Source: CAWGYT01 sp963826795 | Lineage (GTDB): Bacteria > Planctomycetota > Planctomycetia > Pirellulales > Pirellulaceae | Assembly (NCBI GenBank): GCA_963826795.1 | Contig: CAWGYT010000010.1 | Coordinates: 806,001-870,000, forward strand | Direction of reading: 5' to 3' | DNA length: 64,000 bases | Part shown: positions 29,009 to 38,243 of the stretch, piece by piece | Position numbering within the stretch: position 1 is the first letter of the stretch | Layout of the letters: each line of letters opens with the position of its first letter | Notes under the pieces: model-generated | What the model was told of the DNA's origin: nothing | What the model saw: only the letters and a program-made list of their open reading frames with translations | The model's database searches: none | Position numbers and translations under genes: made by a program

Positions 29009-29875
29009 ATGAAAGCTCTGCTCAACCAGCTCACACAACATCGATCAAGCGCCTATCCCTGGACATTCATTGAGTCGATGCTGGCCGGATACCGGTCGCG
29101 CTCGACGTACAACGACGTCCAGGCATTCGTGATCTTCATCGGGCAGCCTCGGAGCGGGACGTCGCTTGTCGGTTCCCTGCTGAATGCCCATCGTCACGTC
29201 TGGATTGCGCAAGAACTCAATGCGCTGCGGTACGTGGCGCGTGGCTATGGGCGCAACCAGCTCTATTGGCTGCTGCAGATGCGAGACCGCGCCTTCGGTG
29301 ACAGCGGGCGGAGATGGACTGGTTACGACTATGAAATCCCTGGCCAATGGCAAGGGCGATGTCAAGAGCTGCGTGTGATCGGAGACAAAAAGGCGGGCCT
29401 TTCCAGTGAGCTGTTGGGCCGACAGCCCGAGCTGTTGATCCGACTCCAACAACTGGTCCGTGTCCCCATCAAGATCATTCAAGTCATTCGAAATCCATTC
29501 AACGTGATCGCGACGATCCACCGGAAACGTCGCCGCACGTCGCTGCCCCTGGCGATTGAAATGTATTTTCGGCGGTGCGAAACGAACTGGAGCCTGATGC
29601 GGGACCCCACGCTTTCCATCCGGTCATTCCGCTTGGAGGATCTGATTGACTCGCCCCACGCGGAACTTGCTGAGCTGTGTCGCTTCCTCGGCGTGACCGC
29701 GGATGGTGACTACCTGAACGCGGCCCGCCAGAAGCTGTTTGACAAGCCCCGGCAAAGCCAGGCGGCCATCACGTGGCCCGCCATGCTGGTGGACCGAGTC
29801 TCTCGAAGAGCGGCCGAGTTTCCGTTCTTGACTGGCTACGAATTCTCCGAGACCCGCACCCAATCTGCCGCCTGA
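29009..29875 (+). CDS. Third sulfotransferase family protein
   Basis: A 288-residue protein with the phosphosulfate loop IGQPRSGTSLVGSLLNAH near residues 44-61, the 3'-phosphate region IIQVIRNPFNVIATIHRK, and the C-terminal RLEDLIDSPHAELAELC segment of the family. Start supported by a GGAAGG five bases upstream. The acceptor is unknown. It differs in sequence from the two upstream sulfotransferases, so the cluster is not simply a recent duplication. It converges with the ABC permease gene, with about 114 bases between stops. Confidence 0.85.
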   Translation: MKALLNQLTQHRSSAYPWTFIESMLAGYRSRSTYNDVQAFVIFIGQPRSGTSLVGSLLNAHRHVWIAQELNALRYVARGYGRNQLYWLLQMRDRAFGDSGRRWTGYDYEIPGQWQGRCQELRVIGDKKAGLSSELLGRQPELLIRLQQLVRVPIKIIQVIRNPFNVIATIHRKRRRTSLPLAIEMYFRRCETNWSLMRDPTLSIRSFRLEDLIDSPHAELAELCRFLGVTADGDYLNAARQKLFDKPRQSQAAITWPAMLVDRVSRRAAEFPFLTGYEFSETRTQSAA

Positions 29876-29989
29876 GTGATCGTGCCCGAGCTGGCGACAC
29901 GCGGAACTCGGAGTCCCGTCGATTGGTTGCCGCGTCCTTCTCGGTCCACTCGACCACCCGCTCGTTAATCCGGCTCACCGACTGGAGCC

Positions 29990-31309
29990 TCAGGAGTCCG
30001 CCTTGAGTTTGTCGAGCATCACGGCGCCGAGGATCACCAACCCGAGGATGACTTTTTGGGCGTACGGATTGACCTGCAACAGATTCATCCCGTTGTTGAT
30101 CACGCCGATGATAAACGCGCCGATCAGGGTGCCGATCACGGTGCCGCGGCCGCCCGACAAGCTCGTTCCCCCGACGACCACGGCGGCGATTACGAACAGC
30201 TCGTACATGATCCCGTACCGCGGATCGCCACTCTGATAATTCGAGGCCACGACGATCCCGCCCACGCCGGCCAGCAGGCCCGAGGCGGCGTAGGTGAACA
30301 GCAGCACTCGTTTGACAGGAATTCCTGAGAGCCAGGCCGCTTGGCGATTGTCTCCGACGGCATAAATGTGCCGCCCCAGGACCGTCCTTGAAAGTAAGAG
30401 GTGGGCAACCAGATAGGTCAGACCCATCAGGACGACGGCGTTGGGAATCCCCAAGAGGTCGGCATCTCGCCCCAGTTTCGTATAGGACGCCGGCAGCTCG
30501 GGGATCGAATGCCCGTCCGCCAGCAAAAATGCCGCGCCGCTGGCGACCATCATCATGGCCAGGGTCACGATAAAGGGGGGAATGTCCATTCCAATCACCA
30601 TGCTGCCGGAGAACGCGCCGACGAGTCCGCAGGCGAGGATCCCCAGGAGGGATGCGAGCAGCATCGCGCCCACGGCGGCATCGGTTCCTCCCCATGACCG
30701 GATCAGCAGCGCCGCGATTACGGAAGCCAAGGCGATCAGGCTGCCGACCGAAAGGTCAATCCCGCCCGCGATGATCACGAACGTCATTCCCACCGCAATG
30801 ATCGCAATGACGGCGATCTGATTGGCGACGTTCCACAGGTTGTCGGACTTCAGAAAGGTGGGCCAGATATACGGCTGCGGCTGAAAGCGGACCACGTCGC
30901 CCAAGGCGGGGAAATCGGTCGCCAGGTCGGTCAAGACCATCCAGCCCGCGGTCGCATCATTGGCGGCGATCGCGGCCAATCGCCGTTGGCCCGTCCTGTC
31001 GGCGAAGGTCTCGAGTGCCTGCCGGGCGTCCTGCGGCGTGCCGCGCACGACGGTCACCAGCAGACGTGCCCGCTCAAGATCGGTCGCCAGACGGCTGGCA
31101 AAGCGCGCGTCTTCCTGGTTTTCGCGGACGACCACCAACACCTCGTCGCCCGGGTTCAAGTTGCGGATTGCCTGCGCGGCGACTTGGCCTGCGGCGGATT
31201 CATCATTGGGATACTGCTGTTTGAGCGTCAACAGGCTCAAGGCACCGCACATGACCAGCAGCGCGACGAGCGTGCCATATTGAGAGACGATCCGACCGAG
31301 CGGCTGCAT
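29990..31309 (-). CDS. Ribose-type (RbsC-like) ABC transporter permease with an inserted extracytoplasmic segment
   Basis: A 439-residue permease of the BPD_transp_2 family. After the first membrane segment comes about 100 residues (GDEVLVVVRENQED to about AGWMVL) with alternating strand and helix character, not usual for RbsC. The canonical core follows from about residue 165: VGMTFVIIAGGIDLSVGS and the later VGGTSLSGGRGTVIGTLIG motif. It pairs with the substrate-binding lipoprotein gene upstream (57-base gap). No ATP-binding gene lies next to the pair, so the ATPase must be elsewhere or shared. Confidence 0.9.
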   Translation of the reverse strand: MQPLGRIVSQYGTLVALLVMCGALSLLTLKQQYPNDESAAGQVAAQAIRNLNPGDEVLVVVRENQEDARFASRLATDLERARLLVTVVRGTPQDARQALETFADRTGQRRLAAIAANDATAGWMVLTDLATDFPALGDVVRFQPQPYIWPTFLKSDNLWNVANQIAVIAIIAVGMTFVIIAGGIDLSVGSLIALASVIAALLIRSWGGTDAAVGAMLLASLLGILACGLVGAFSGSMVIGMDIPPFIVTLAMMMVASGAAFLLADGHSIPELPASYTKLGRDADLLGIPNAVVLMGLTYLVAHLLLSRTVLGRHIYAVGDNRQAAWLSGIPVKRVLLFTYAASGLLAGVGGIVVASNYQSGDPRYGIMYELFVIAAVVVGGTSLSGGRGTVIGTLIGAFIIGVINNGMNLLQVNPYAQKVILGLVILGAVMLDKLKADS

Positions 31310-31365
31310 GAGCGGAGTTTCCTGCTGCGAATCCGAGACGAGTTGCGGGCGTGATAGTGCGCAAA

Positions 31366-32355
31366 TTACTGAAGTTCCGGATCCTGCTGGGCATCGGCTT
31401 GCCGATAGAACTCGGTCGGGATCAAGTTTTCAGGTTCCACGGCCGCCCCCTTGGAATGCTGAACGATCGCGCGGACCACTTCGACGCCCATGCGATCCGG
31501 AAACTGGATGGGATCACCAAAGATCTTGCCTTCGCGAATCGCACGTTTCCCATCGGGTTGGCCGTCAAAGCCGATCAACACCACCTGGTCCGCCTTGCCC
31601 GCGCGTTCCAAGGCCGCCAAGGCGCCCAAGGCCGAGGGGTCGTTAATCGCGAAAATTCCCGCGACGTCCGGGTGCGACTGCAAGAGGTCTTCGGTGGCTT
31701 GAGCGCCGCTGTCCTTCTTGCCGCCACCTTCCAGCTCGGCCACGATTTCAATCGGGGCACCTCCCGCAGCGAGGTGCTCGGCGATGCCCTCCCGGAAGCC
31801 GGCGACGCGCAATTGACAGGATTCGGCCTGGGCATAATGCAGAATCGCCACCTTGCCGCCGGCCGCGCCCAGCGCTTCGGCCATCCCTGCCGCCGCTTGC
31901 TTGCCGCCGCCAAAATTGTCCGACGCGATCTGGCTGACAATCTTCACGTCGGGCAGCCGGCAAGGAATGTCGACCGTGAACACGGGGATTCCCGCGTCGT
32001 TTGCCTCGCGGATGATGGGGCCAATCGCTTCGACCTGGCAGGGGCTCAGCACGATCGCCGAGACGCCACTCACGATAAAGTCCTTGACTTGGTGTCCTTG
32101 CTTGACGACGTCTTCATCGGCACTCAAGACGGTGACCTCGAAGCCGTTCTTCTGGGCTTCCGCCGTGAGGTGGTCGCCGATGACTTGGAAGAACGGGTTC
32201 TGCAGCGTCAGCAGGGAGACGCCAATGGTTCCCCGCGACGGACCGTCTGACGCCGCACCCGACGGGCCCGTGTCGGACCCGGTCGAACAACCGGCCAATG
32301 ATCCGCACAAGTAAAACAGGAATAGGAAACGCCCTCTCGAAATCTTCCCCATCGT
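31366..32355 (-). CDS. Sugar ABC transporter substrate-binding lipoprotein (Peripla_BP_4, RbsB-like)
   Basis: The signal peptide MGKISRGRFLFLFYLCGSLAGC ends in a lipobox (LAGC, Cys22), so the mature protein is membrane-anchored. The fold is a ribose/galactose-type binding protein: GTIGVSLLTLQNPFFQVIG near the N-terminus, IFAINDPSALGA in the second lobe, and VVLIGFDGQPDGKRAI near the end. Binds a monosaccharide or similar solute; the ligand is not fixed. Start ATG 32355 is preceded by AAAGGAG. Upstream in-frame codons are not favoured. Probably co-transcribed with the permease. Confidence 0.9.
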   Translation of the reverse strand, partial: TMGKISRGRFLFLFYLCGSLAGCSTGSDTGPSGAASDGPSRGTIGVSLLTLQNPFFQVIGDHLTAEAQKNGFEVTVLSADEDVVKQGHQVKDFIVSGVSAIVLSPCQVEAIGPIIREANDAGIPVFTVDIPCRLPDVKIVSQIASDNFGGGKQAAAGMAEALGAAGGKVAILHYAQAESCQLRVAGFREGIAEHLAAGGAPIEIVAELEGGGKKDSGAQATEDLLQSHPDVAGIFAINDPSALGALAALERAGKADQVVLIGFDGQPDGKRAIREGKIFGDPIQFPDRMGVEVVRAIVQHSKGAAVEPENLIPTEFYRQADAQQDPELQ

Positions 32356-32497
32356 GGAACTTCTCCTTTGGCGGTCATATTTGGTTGGCGGTTCTGTCGA
32401 GTCGAGGATCGCATGCACTTCGATGTTACCACAGACGCATCCAAGGGACAGCTTGATACGAACCCAAACGGACCGACGGCCATCCGAAGCGTGGTCC

Positions 32498-34153
32498 TCA
32501 AATTTCCCCTCTGTTCAGCTGCAGCACGTCAATGATTTCGTTTCGCATGACGCTCGGGTCCACGTCGACTCCCGTCCAATACTTGATACTGATCACGCCC
32601 TGATTGACCAACATGCCCAAACCGTCGAGCACGATGCAGCCGATCCGCTCGGCATCTTGGATCAATCGCGTCTGCAGGGGATTGGGAATCACGTCGGCGA
32701 CGATCATGGAAGGGGTGAGTGAATGTGTATTCAGGTTAAGCCTCGCATCGATGTCCGGATAAAGCCCGACCGAGGTGGCATTCACCACGATCTCGCTTCC
32801 GACGGGCACATGGTACGCCTGGTCCCAGGTGGCGTAGTCGGCCCGCGTCGCGGTCTGCTCGTTCAGCAACGAAGCGAGTGCCTGGCCACGCTCAGGATTG
32901 CGATTGACGATGGTCAGCTGCGCCGCCCCCGCCAACGCAAGCTCGACAGCGATGGCGCGGGCCGCACCGCCCGCGCCCAGCAAGACGATCCGCTTGCCGG
33001 CCGGATCCGTGACTTCCCGAAGTGATTTCAGAAATCCCTTGCCGTCGGTATTCTCACCGATCCATTGGCCGTTCCGGCGCACGACGCAATTGACCGCCCC
33101 CATCAATTTTGCCGAGTCTCCCAAACCGTCCAGATAGCGAATCACCTCGACCTTGTGCGGCAGCGAGCAGTTGAAACCCGCGAAGCCCATCGCCTTCGCT
33201 CCAGCCACCGCCGCGGCGAGGTCCCTTGGAGCCACCTCGCAGTTGATATATCGCCAGGGCAATCGATGATGGCGGTAGGCCGCCTCGATCATCGCAACCG
33301 TCGGATTTTCCGCGGCCGGCTGAGCGAACGAACCGGTCAATTGATCAAGGAAATTCATCGTGTTCACCGTCCGAGGATCGTCAGGAATTCGCTCTGTTGT
33401 GCCATGTGGCGTTGGCAAAAGCAACCTGGAAGGCGGAATCGTGAACGACGACATCCCGATCAGCCATCGGCTCAGCTGGAGGTTCACGAGGATGTAGGTC
33501 GCTTGGACGACGAGCAGGCCGATCCACAAACCCGAATCCAAAATGTCACGCCACGTCGTGAATAGCCATCCGAGCAGCGTCGCGCCAAAGGCCACCGCGA
33601 GATAGCGGAGCGAACCCGACGATCCGAGCAGCCGCGAGGCAAGCAGGGGGATCCAGCTGTTAAGTGTCAAAACGACAACGAACGACCACAACCTCCACCC
33701 GACCTGGCCCGCCGGCAGTCCGCGGACCAACACGATCGAGGCGGCAACCGCGGTTGTCAGCAGGAACAGGTGCCAGAGTTGAAACTGACTGGGCTGCGGC
33801 GAGGCAGGCAATCCGCAGAGTGCCCGCCAACGACTTCGACCGGGAAAGACCGTCAGCGCGTTCAGCGGGATGAGAGAAGCGAGACAGAGTGCGACCAGCG
33901 CCGGCGTGTCTTCCAGACTCAGCACAAGTTGGAGGGATAAGTAGCCAACTCCGATCAATACCAGACCGCAGCGTTGTGGCAGCGTGAGGAGAACGATGCC
34001 GGCGGCGAACCCAAGCAGCGCCGCTTGTCCGAACAGCACCCCGAGAAACATGGCGAGGCGCACGTTGGGAGGACCGTCTTCGACGCCGAATCCCAGTAGC
34101 GACACGAAGCCGATCTGCAGCAGCACGACGATGACCCGCCCATCGACACGCAT
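32498..34153 (-). CDS. aroE: Predicted membrane domain fused to shikimate dehydrogenase
   Basis: The C-terminal 286 residues (from Met266 at 33358) form a shikimate dehydrogenase: NCSLPHKVE (catalytic Lys region), GENTDGKGF (catalytic Asp in NTDG), the nucleotide loop LLGAGGAARA and DGLGMLVNQG. It reduces 3-dehydroshikimate to shikimate with NADPH. The preceding 265 residues have about seven membrane segments and no recognised family. The two could be one fusion protein, or two genes made continuous by a base error: the linker (SSFTIPPSRLLLP... to VNT) looks unstructured, and Met266 has only a weak ribosome site (GACGG). Confidence 0.75.
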   Translation of the reverse strand: MRVDGRVIVVLLQIGFVSLLGFGVEDGPPNVRLAMFLGVLFGQAALLGFAAGIVLLTLPQRCGLVLIGVGYLSLQLVLSLEDTPALVALCLASLIPLNALTVFPGRSRWRALCGLPASPQPSQFQLWHLFLLTTAVAASIVLVRGLPAGQVGWRLWSFVVVLTLNSWIPLLASRLLGSSGSLRYLAVAFGATLLGWLFTTWRDILDSGLWIGLLVVQATYILVNLQLSRWLIGMSSFTIPPSRLLLPTPHGTTERIPDDPRTVNTMNFLDQLTGSFAQPAAENPTVAMIEAAYRHHRLPWRYINCEVAPRDLAAAVAGAKAMGFAGFNCSLPHKVEVIRYLDGLGDSAKLMGAVNCVVRRNGQWIGENTDGKGFLKSLREVTDPAGKRIVLLGAGGAARAIAVELALAGAAQLTIVNRNPERGQALASLLNEQTATRADYATWDQAYHVPVGSEIVVNATSVGLYPDIDARLNLNTHSLTPSMIVADVIPNPLQTRLIQDAERIGCIVLDGLGMLVNQGVISIKYWTGVDVDPSVMRNEIIDVLQLNRGEI

Positions 34154-34213
34154 GGTGCGGCAGCCTCGTTGGCTTGCCCTCCTGTGGTCACGAGTTCGCC
34201 GCCCGGCGGCGAA

Positions 34214-35521
34214 TCACGTGTAACGCACGCCTTGATGTTCGGGCTCGAAGAACGCAGGCAACAATCCGTCGACCCGCAACAGCCCCTCCCGCGTGAGCTC
34301 AATCCTTTCGGGACCTAGCACCACCCAGTCACAGTCCACGTATTGCTGCCAGACGGGCCGCCAGTGATCCACGATATCCACGCCAAACTTGGCCTCGAAA
34401 TAAGCCGGCTCGAGATACCCTTTCTTCAGCTGCAAGATCATTTCGCGAATTAAAGCCTGGTGTCGCGTCGGCCGCAAGGCTCGATTCAGGGGCAACTCGC
34501 CTCGGTCCGAAAGGGCATTGACGTACCCTTCCCATTCGGGATCGTTCTGGTAATGAACCCCTGAGATATGTCCGAAGCTGGCCACGCCCGTCGCCAGCAG
34601 GTCGGACCCGCGCCAAAGATTGTCGCGGTAGCTGAAATTGACCTGCGCTGGGTCGCGGACCAATGTGTAGGCGCTAGAGATCGCATACCCGGCCGCCAAC
34701 AGTTCGTCATAGGCATAGCTGACCCAGTCGCGCTTGGTCTGCCAATTCGCCACGGGTGTTTCGATTCGATTCCCCAGAATGTCCTTGGAATAGACCGTAT
34801 TAAACGGCAACTCCATCTGGTAGATCGTGACGCTTTCGGGATTCAGGTCGATCGTGCGCCGGATACAGTCCTTCCAGTTGTCCCAGGTTTCACCGACCAT
34901 GCCGGCAATCAGATCGATATTCACGTTGGGAAAGTGGGCTTGCCGAATCCACTCCCACGCCCGGTAAACTTCCTGCGAGAGGTGTGCCCGACCGTTTTCG
35001 TCCAGAATCGCATCGCTAAAGTTCTCGACCCCAAGGCTCAATCGCGTAATCCCCAGGTCGCGAAGTGTTTGCACCTTGGGCTCGGATAGAGTCCCCGGTT
35101 CGCACTCGAACGTGACTTCCTCCGCTTGATCCCAGCTGATGTTGGCACGGAGTCGATCGACCAGCGAGGTAAGTTGTCGAGCGCTCAAATACGAAGGTGT
35201 CCCACCGCCAAAGTAAACGAAGCGGAAGGGGCGATCGCCCATGCAGGGCAGGGCACTGACCAACTCGATTTCGCGCGAAAGAGCGGCCAGATACGTTTCG
35301 ATCTGACCTGCATTCTTATCGGTATAGACGCGGAAATAGCAAAACTTGCAGCGTTTCCGGCAGAACGGGATGTGCAGGTAGAGCCCCAGGGGCACCTGGG
35401 CGGGAGCCGTCGCCATGGCGTTCCGCACCTGGTCGAGTTGATCCGAACTCCACTGCGAGAAAGGTGGATAATTCGAGATAAAGTAACTGCCGACTTCCGT
35501 TTTTGTCGTCTCACTGGCCAT
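34214..35521 (-). CDS. HemN-like radical SAM protein (coproporphyrinogen III oxidase family)
   Basis: A 435-residue radical SAM protein with the Fe-S motif Cys54-x3-Cys58-x2-Cys61 (IPFCRKRCKFCYF), the SAM motif FGGGTPSYLS near 103-112 and the ECEPGT and SLGVENFSD motifs of the HemN/HemW subgroup. The C-terminal 120 residues match the HemN_C region. It may be a true oxygen-independent oxidase or a HemW-like heme chaperone; sequence reading cannot separate these. Ends 61 bases before the shikimate dehydrogenase gene. Confidence 0.85.
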   Translation of the reverse strand: MASETTKTEVGSYFISNYPPFSQWSSDQLDQVRNAMATAPAQVPLGLYLHIPFCRKRCKFCYFRVYTDKNAGQIETYLAALSREIELVSALPCMGDRPFRFVYFGGGTPSYLSARQLTSLVDRLRANISWDQAEEVTFECEPGTLSEPKVQTLRDLGITRLSLGVENFSDAILDENGRAHLSQEVYRAWEWIRQAHFPNVNIDLIAGMVGETWDNWKDCIRRTIDLNPESVTIYQMELPFNTVYSKDILGNRIETPVANWQTKRDWVSYAYDELLAAGYAISSAYTLVRDPAQVNFSYRDNLWRGSDLLATGVASFGHISGVHYQNDPEWEGYVNALSDRGELPLNRALRPTRHQALIREMILQLKKGYLEPAYFEAKFGVDIVDHWRPVWQQYVDCDWVVLGPERIELTREGLLRVDGLLPAFFEPEHQGVRYT

Positions 35522-35649
35522 CGTTCTCTCGAGCTCATACTTGAGCGGCTAAAGTCACCGGGGCAACGTGGGGGGCTGTGGACTCCATCACGATTCTCGT
35601 TGCGGGTCGTGCGTATCCGGTCGCCGGACGAGGGCACGAGCTGTTTCGG

Positions 35650-36828
35650 TTAGGGCGCGTTGACCGTTGGCGGCTGGCCGAAGCAGTACACCACGCCGCT
35701 GTCATTGGCGATCACCAACCGACCGTCGGCAACCGCCGGCGAGCCGACAAAGCCCGCACCGGTCTCGTATTCCCAGAGCTTCCGACCATCCGTCAAGCTT
35801 AAGGCATACAGCCGTCCGTCTCCACCGCCCACGAAGACCCGCTGGCCGACGATCACCGGCGACGAATCGACTCGATTGCGAGTCGGAAAGAACCACTTGA
35901 GCTCGCCGGTCTTGGTATCCAGCCCGTAGATCTTCTTGCTCCGACCACCGATCACCACGAGCTCCCCTGTCACCGCAGGGCAACTTCGGATCGGTTGATT
36001 GCTGCGCGGATCGGAATAGGTCCATGTGACCTTGGCCGCCTTCCAGTCGATGGCAAAGACCTCGCCGGCTTCGGTGCCGAAGAAAACCGAGTTGCCGTGC
36101 ACGGCCGGCGTAACTCCAGTCGGCGCGTTGATCGGCACGCTGCCCTGAGCCATGCCGGTCGTGACGTCGATGATGTGCAGCGCGCCGTCACAGCCCGCAA
36201 CGAAACAGCGCCCTGAAACGACCGTCGGACAACATCGAATCTGGTCCTGAATGGCGTGTTTCCAAACCAGCGAGCCGTCGTCCGCCTTCACGCAGTAGAG
36301 CGTGGCGTCCTGCGATCCGAACAGGAGACTGCCGCCGTAAAAATTTGCGCTTGCGCTGATTTCCGCCCCCGATTCGACGACCCAAATCGAGGCTCCCGTC
36401 TTTGCGTCCAGGCAGTGCATCCGTCCGTCATAGTCGCCGACGAAGACGCGTTCGCTGGCGATTGCCGGTGACGCGACGAAGCCGGATTCGATTTTCTGCT
36501 TCCAAATCTCGGCACCGCTTTTGAGATCCAGCGCCAGCACGTGTCCATCCAAGTCGGCCAGATAGACGACGCCATTGGCAATCGCAGGTGTCGACTCGAA
36601 CGAGCCGTTGGGGACCTCGTATCGCCAGAGGACGTCCAGCGATTCGGGCAACGGACTCGCCGCGACGCCCGTCGCAAACGAGTCTCCTCGGAATAGCTGC
36701 CATGCGTTGGGAGATCCCGGGATCTCCGGCCGCGCCTGGGAGACGGGGTCTTCGGACTGGCCGACCAACTGACCACTGTCACAGACAACCGCCATCGCGA
36801 TCAGACCTGTGAGGAGCACCCGGTGCAT
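35650..36828 (-). CDS. Secreted PQQ-binding-like beta-propeller repeat protein
   Basis: A signal peptide (MHRVLLTGLIAMAVVCDSGQ) precedes about seven repeats of the PQQ-like propeller. Each has a variant of GxVYxLDxxxGxxxW (YLADLDGHVLALDLKSG, IYGLDTKTGELKW, LYALSLTDGRKLWEY). It resembles BamB/quinoprotein-type propellers but carries no dehydrogenase domain. Role unknown; possibly a structural or binding propeller in the envelope. Start 36828 is supported by GGAG upstream; an earlier in-frame start at 36852 is not favoured. Confidence 0.85.
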   Translation of the reverse strand: MHRVLLTGLIAMAVVCDSGQLVGQSEDPVSQARPEIPGSPNAWQLFRGDSFATGVAASPLPESLDVLWRYEVPNGSFESTPAIANGVVYLADLDGHVLALDLKSGAEIWKQKIESGFVASPAIASERVFVGDYDGRMHCLDAKTGASIWVVESGAEISASANFYGGSLLFGSQDATLYCVKADDGSLVWKHAIQDQIRCCPTVVSGRCFVAGCDGALHIIDVTTGMAQGSVPINAPTGVTPAVHGNSVFFGTEAGEVFAIDWKAAKVTWTYSDPRSNQPIRSCPAVTGELVVIGGRSKKIYGLDTKTGELKWFFPTRNRVDSSPVIVGQRVFVGGGDGRLYALSLTDGRKLWEYETGAGFVGSPAVADGRLVIANDSGVVYCFGQPPTVNAP

Positions 36829-36971
36829 GCGAATCTCCGTACTGAGATACAAGAAGCGTCTTGGGGACGTGAACTGAGCTCTCGCCCAAGTCTACCAAAA
36901 GCCGGCCACGCTCGCCGCGCTCGTCAGAATTGGGCCCGCTGCGGCCCGCCGGACGGCGGCATTGCGTGGCG

Positions 36972-38141
36972 TCAGTGCTGAGCCACCGCGGAAAAGGCCG
37001 CGCGGTACAGCTTCAGACCGTCCGCGGGGGTGATGTCTCGAGGGTTGAACGTGGCCGTCCACTGTTCCGACGCCTCCCGAGCCAATTGCGGCAAGGACTC
37101 CTCGACGACGCCTTGCTCAGCCAGCGATGCCCCCAGCTTGGCTTGATCCGTCCACTCGCAAACACGCCGCGACAGCCGATCCACCGCTTCGGCAGGCGAG
37201 TCAATCTCGGCATGATCATTCAGCAGCCGATACAGCTCGAGGTACCAGACCCCATATTGTTCTCCGTTGTATCGGATCACATGAGGCAGCATGCTGGCGA
37301 TCGCCTGGCCGTGCACAATTCCGTAATTTGCCGTGAGGGGATTGGCCAGCGCGTGCGTGGCGCCCAGCATCGAGTTCTCGATCGCGAGTCCGGCCAAGCA
37401 GGCGCCCAATTGCATCCCGGCACGGGCCTCGAGGTCGTGCGGATGAGCCAGGACGCGGGGGAAGCTGGCGGCCAATAATCGCCAGGCCTCACGACTGTGG
37501 AACAGCGAAATCCAGTTGCGGCGTTTCGTGACGTACGTCTCCAGGGCATGAGCCAGAGCGTCGATCCCGGTCAACGCAGTCACACTGGCCGGCTGCGTCT
37601 GGGTCAACTCGGGGTCCAAAACCGCGACACGAAACGCCGCTTTCTTGTCGCCGCACGCCATCTTGACATGAGTTTGGGCGTCGGAAATCAAGGCAAACGA
37701 TTGTGTTTCGCTGCCCGTTCCCGCCGTGGTGGGAACCGCGATCGAAGGAAGCATGGGCTTCCGGGCCTTGCCCACACCCCAGTAGTCCTGTATCCGGCCG
37801 CCATTGGTCAGTAAGAAATTGATGCCTTTGGCGCAGTCCATCGAACTGCCGCCACCCAGACCGACGATCAACTCGGGATCGTATCGACGTGCCATCCGGA
37901 CACCCGCGTCAACGTCGTCCGTGGTTGGATTCTGCTGGATCTCACTGAACAGGTGAGCTTCGATTCCCGCCTCGCGAAGCATCGTGAGGCCGCGCTGTGC
38001 GTGCCCGATGGAGACCACGCCCGGGTCGCTCACGACGAACGCGCGATGCGCACCCAGTTCACTGGCCAGGTCCCCCAAGCGTCCAATCGAGCCCGGGCCG
38101 AACACGATGCGAGTCCGCAATTGGAAATCGAACGGAATCAT
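36972..38141 (-). CDS. Iron-containing alcohol dehydrogenase
   Basis: A group III Fe-ADH of about 389 residues. The nucleotide motif GLGGGSSMDCAKGI and TTAGTGSE are present, and the metal-ligand pattern is visible in ALTGIDALAHALETY (Asp and His), SMLGATHALANPL (His) and GIVHGQAIA (His). Members reduce aldehydes to alcohols, or the reverse, with NAD(P)H. The start at 38141 (MIPFDF) is preferred over an in-frame leader from 38189. It lies 102 bases after the aldehyde dehydrogenase-family gene, in the same direction, and may take its aldehyde product. Confidence 0.88.
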   Translation of the reverse strand: MIPFDFQLRTRIVFGPGSIGRLGDLASELGAHRAFVVSDPGVVSIGHAQRGLTMLREAGIEAHLFSEIQQNPTTDDVDAGVRMARRYDPELIVGLGGGSSMDCAKGINFLLTNGGRIQDYWGVGKARKPMLPSIAVPTTAGTGSETQSFALISDAQTHVKMACGDKKAAFRVAVLDPELTQTQPASVTALTGIDALAHALETYVTKRRNWISLFHSREAWRLLAASFPRVLAHPHDLEARAGMQLGACLAGLAIENSMLGATHALANPLTANYGIVHGQAIASMLPHVIRYNGEQYGVWYLELYRLLNDHAEIDSPAEAVDRLSRRVCEWTDQAKLGASLAEQGVVEESLPQLAREASEQWTATFNPRDITPADGLKLYRAAFSAVAQH

Positions 38142-38243
38142 CTTGGGGTCCGGGCGAGTGCCGCAGAGGGGCGAACAATCGGAAGGCAATTGACGGGACC
38201 TGCGAAGCCGAAGCGCAGCCCGCGGGTCGGCTGACCTCCCAGT

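Noticed and set aside
29876..29989. Bidirectional terminator between the convergent sulfotransferase and permease genes
   Set aside because: Only a weak partial inverted repeat (GACTGG...AGTC) and no T run.
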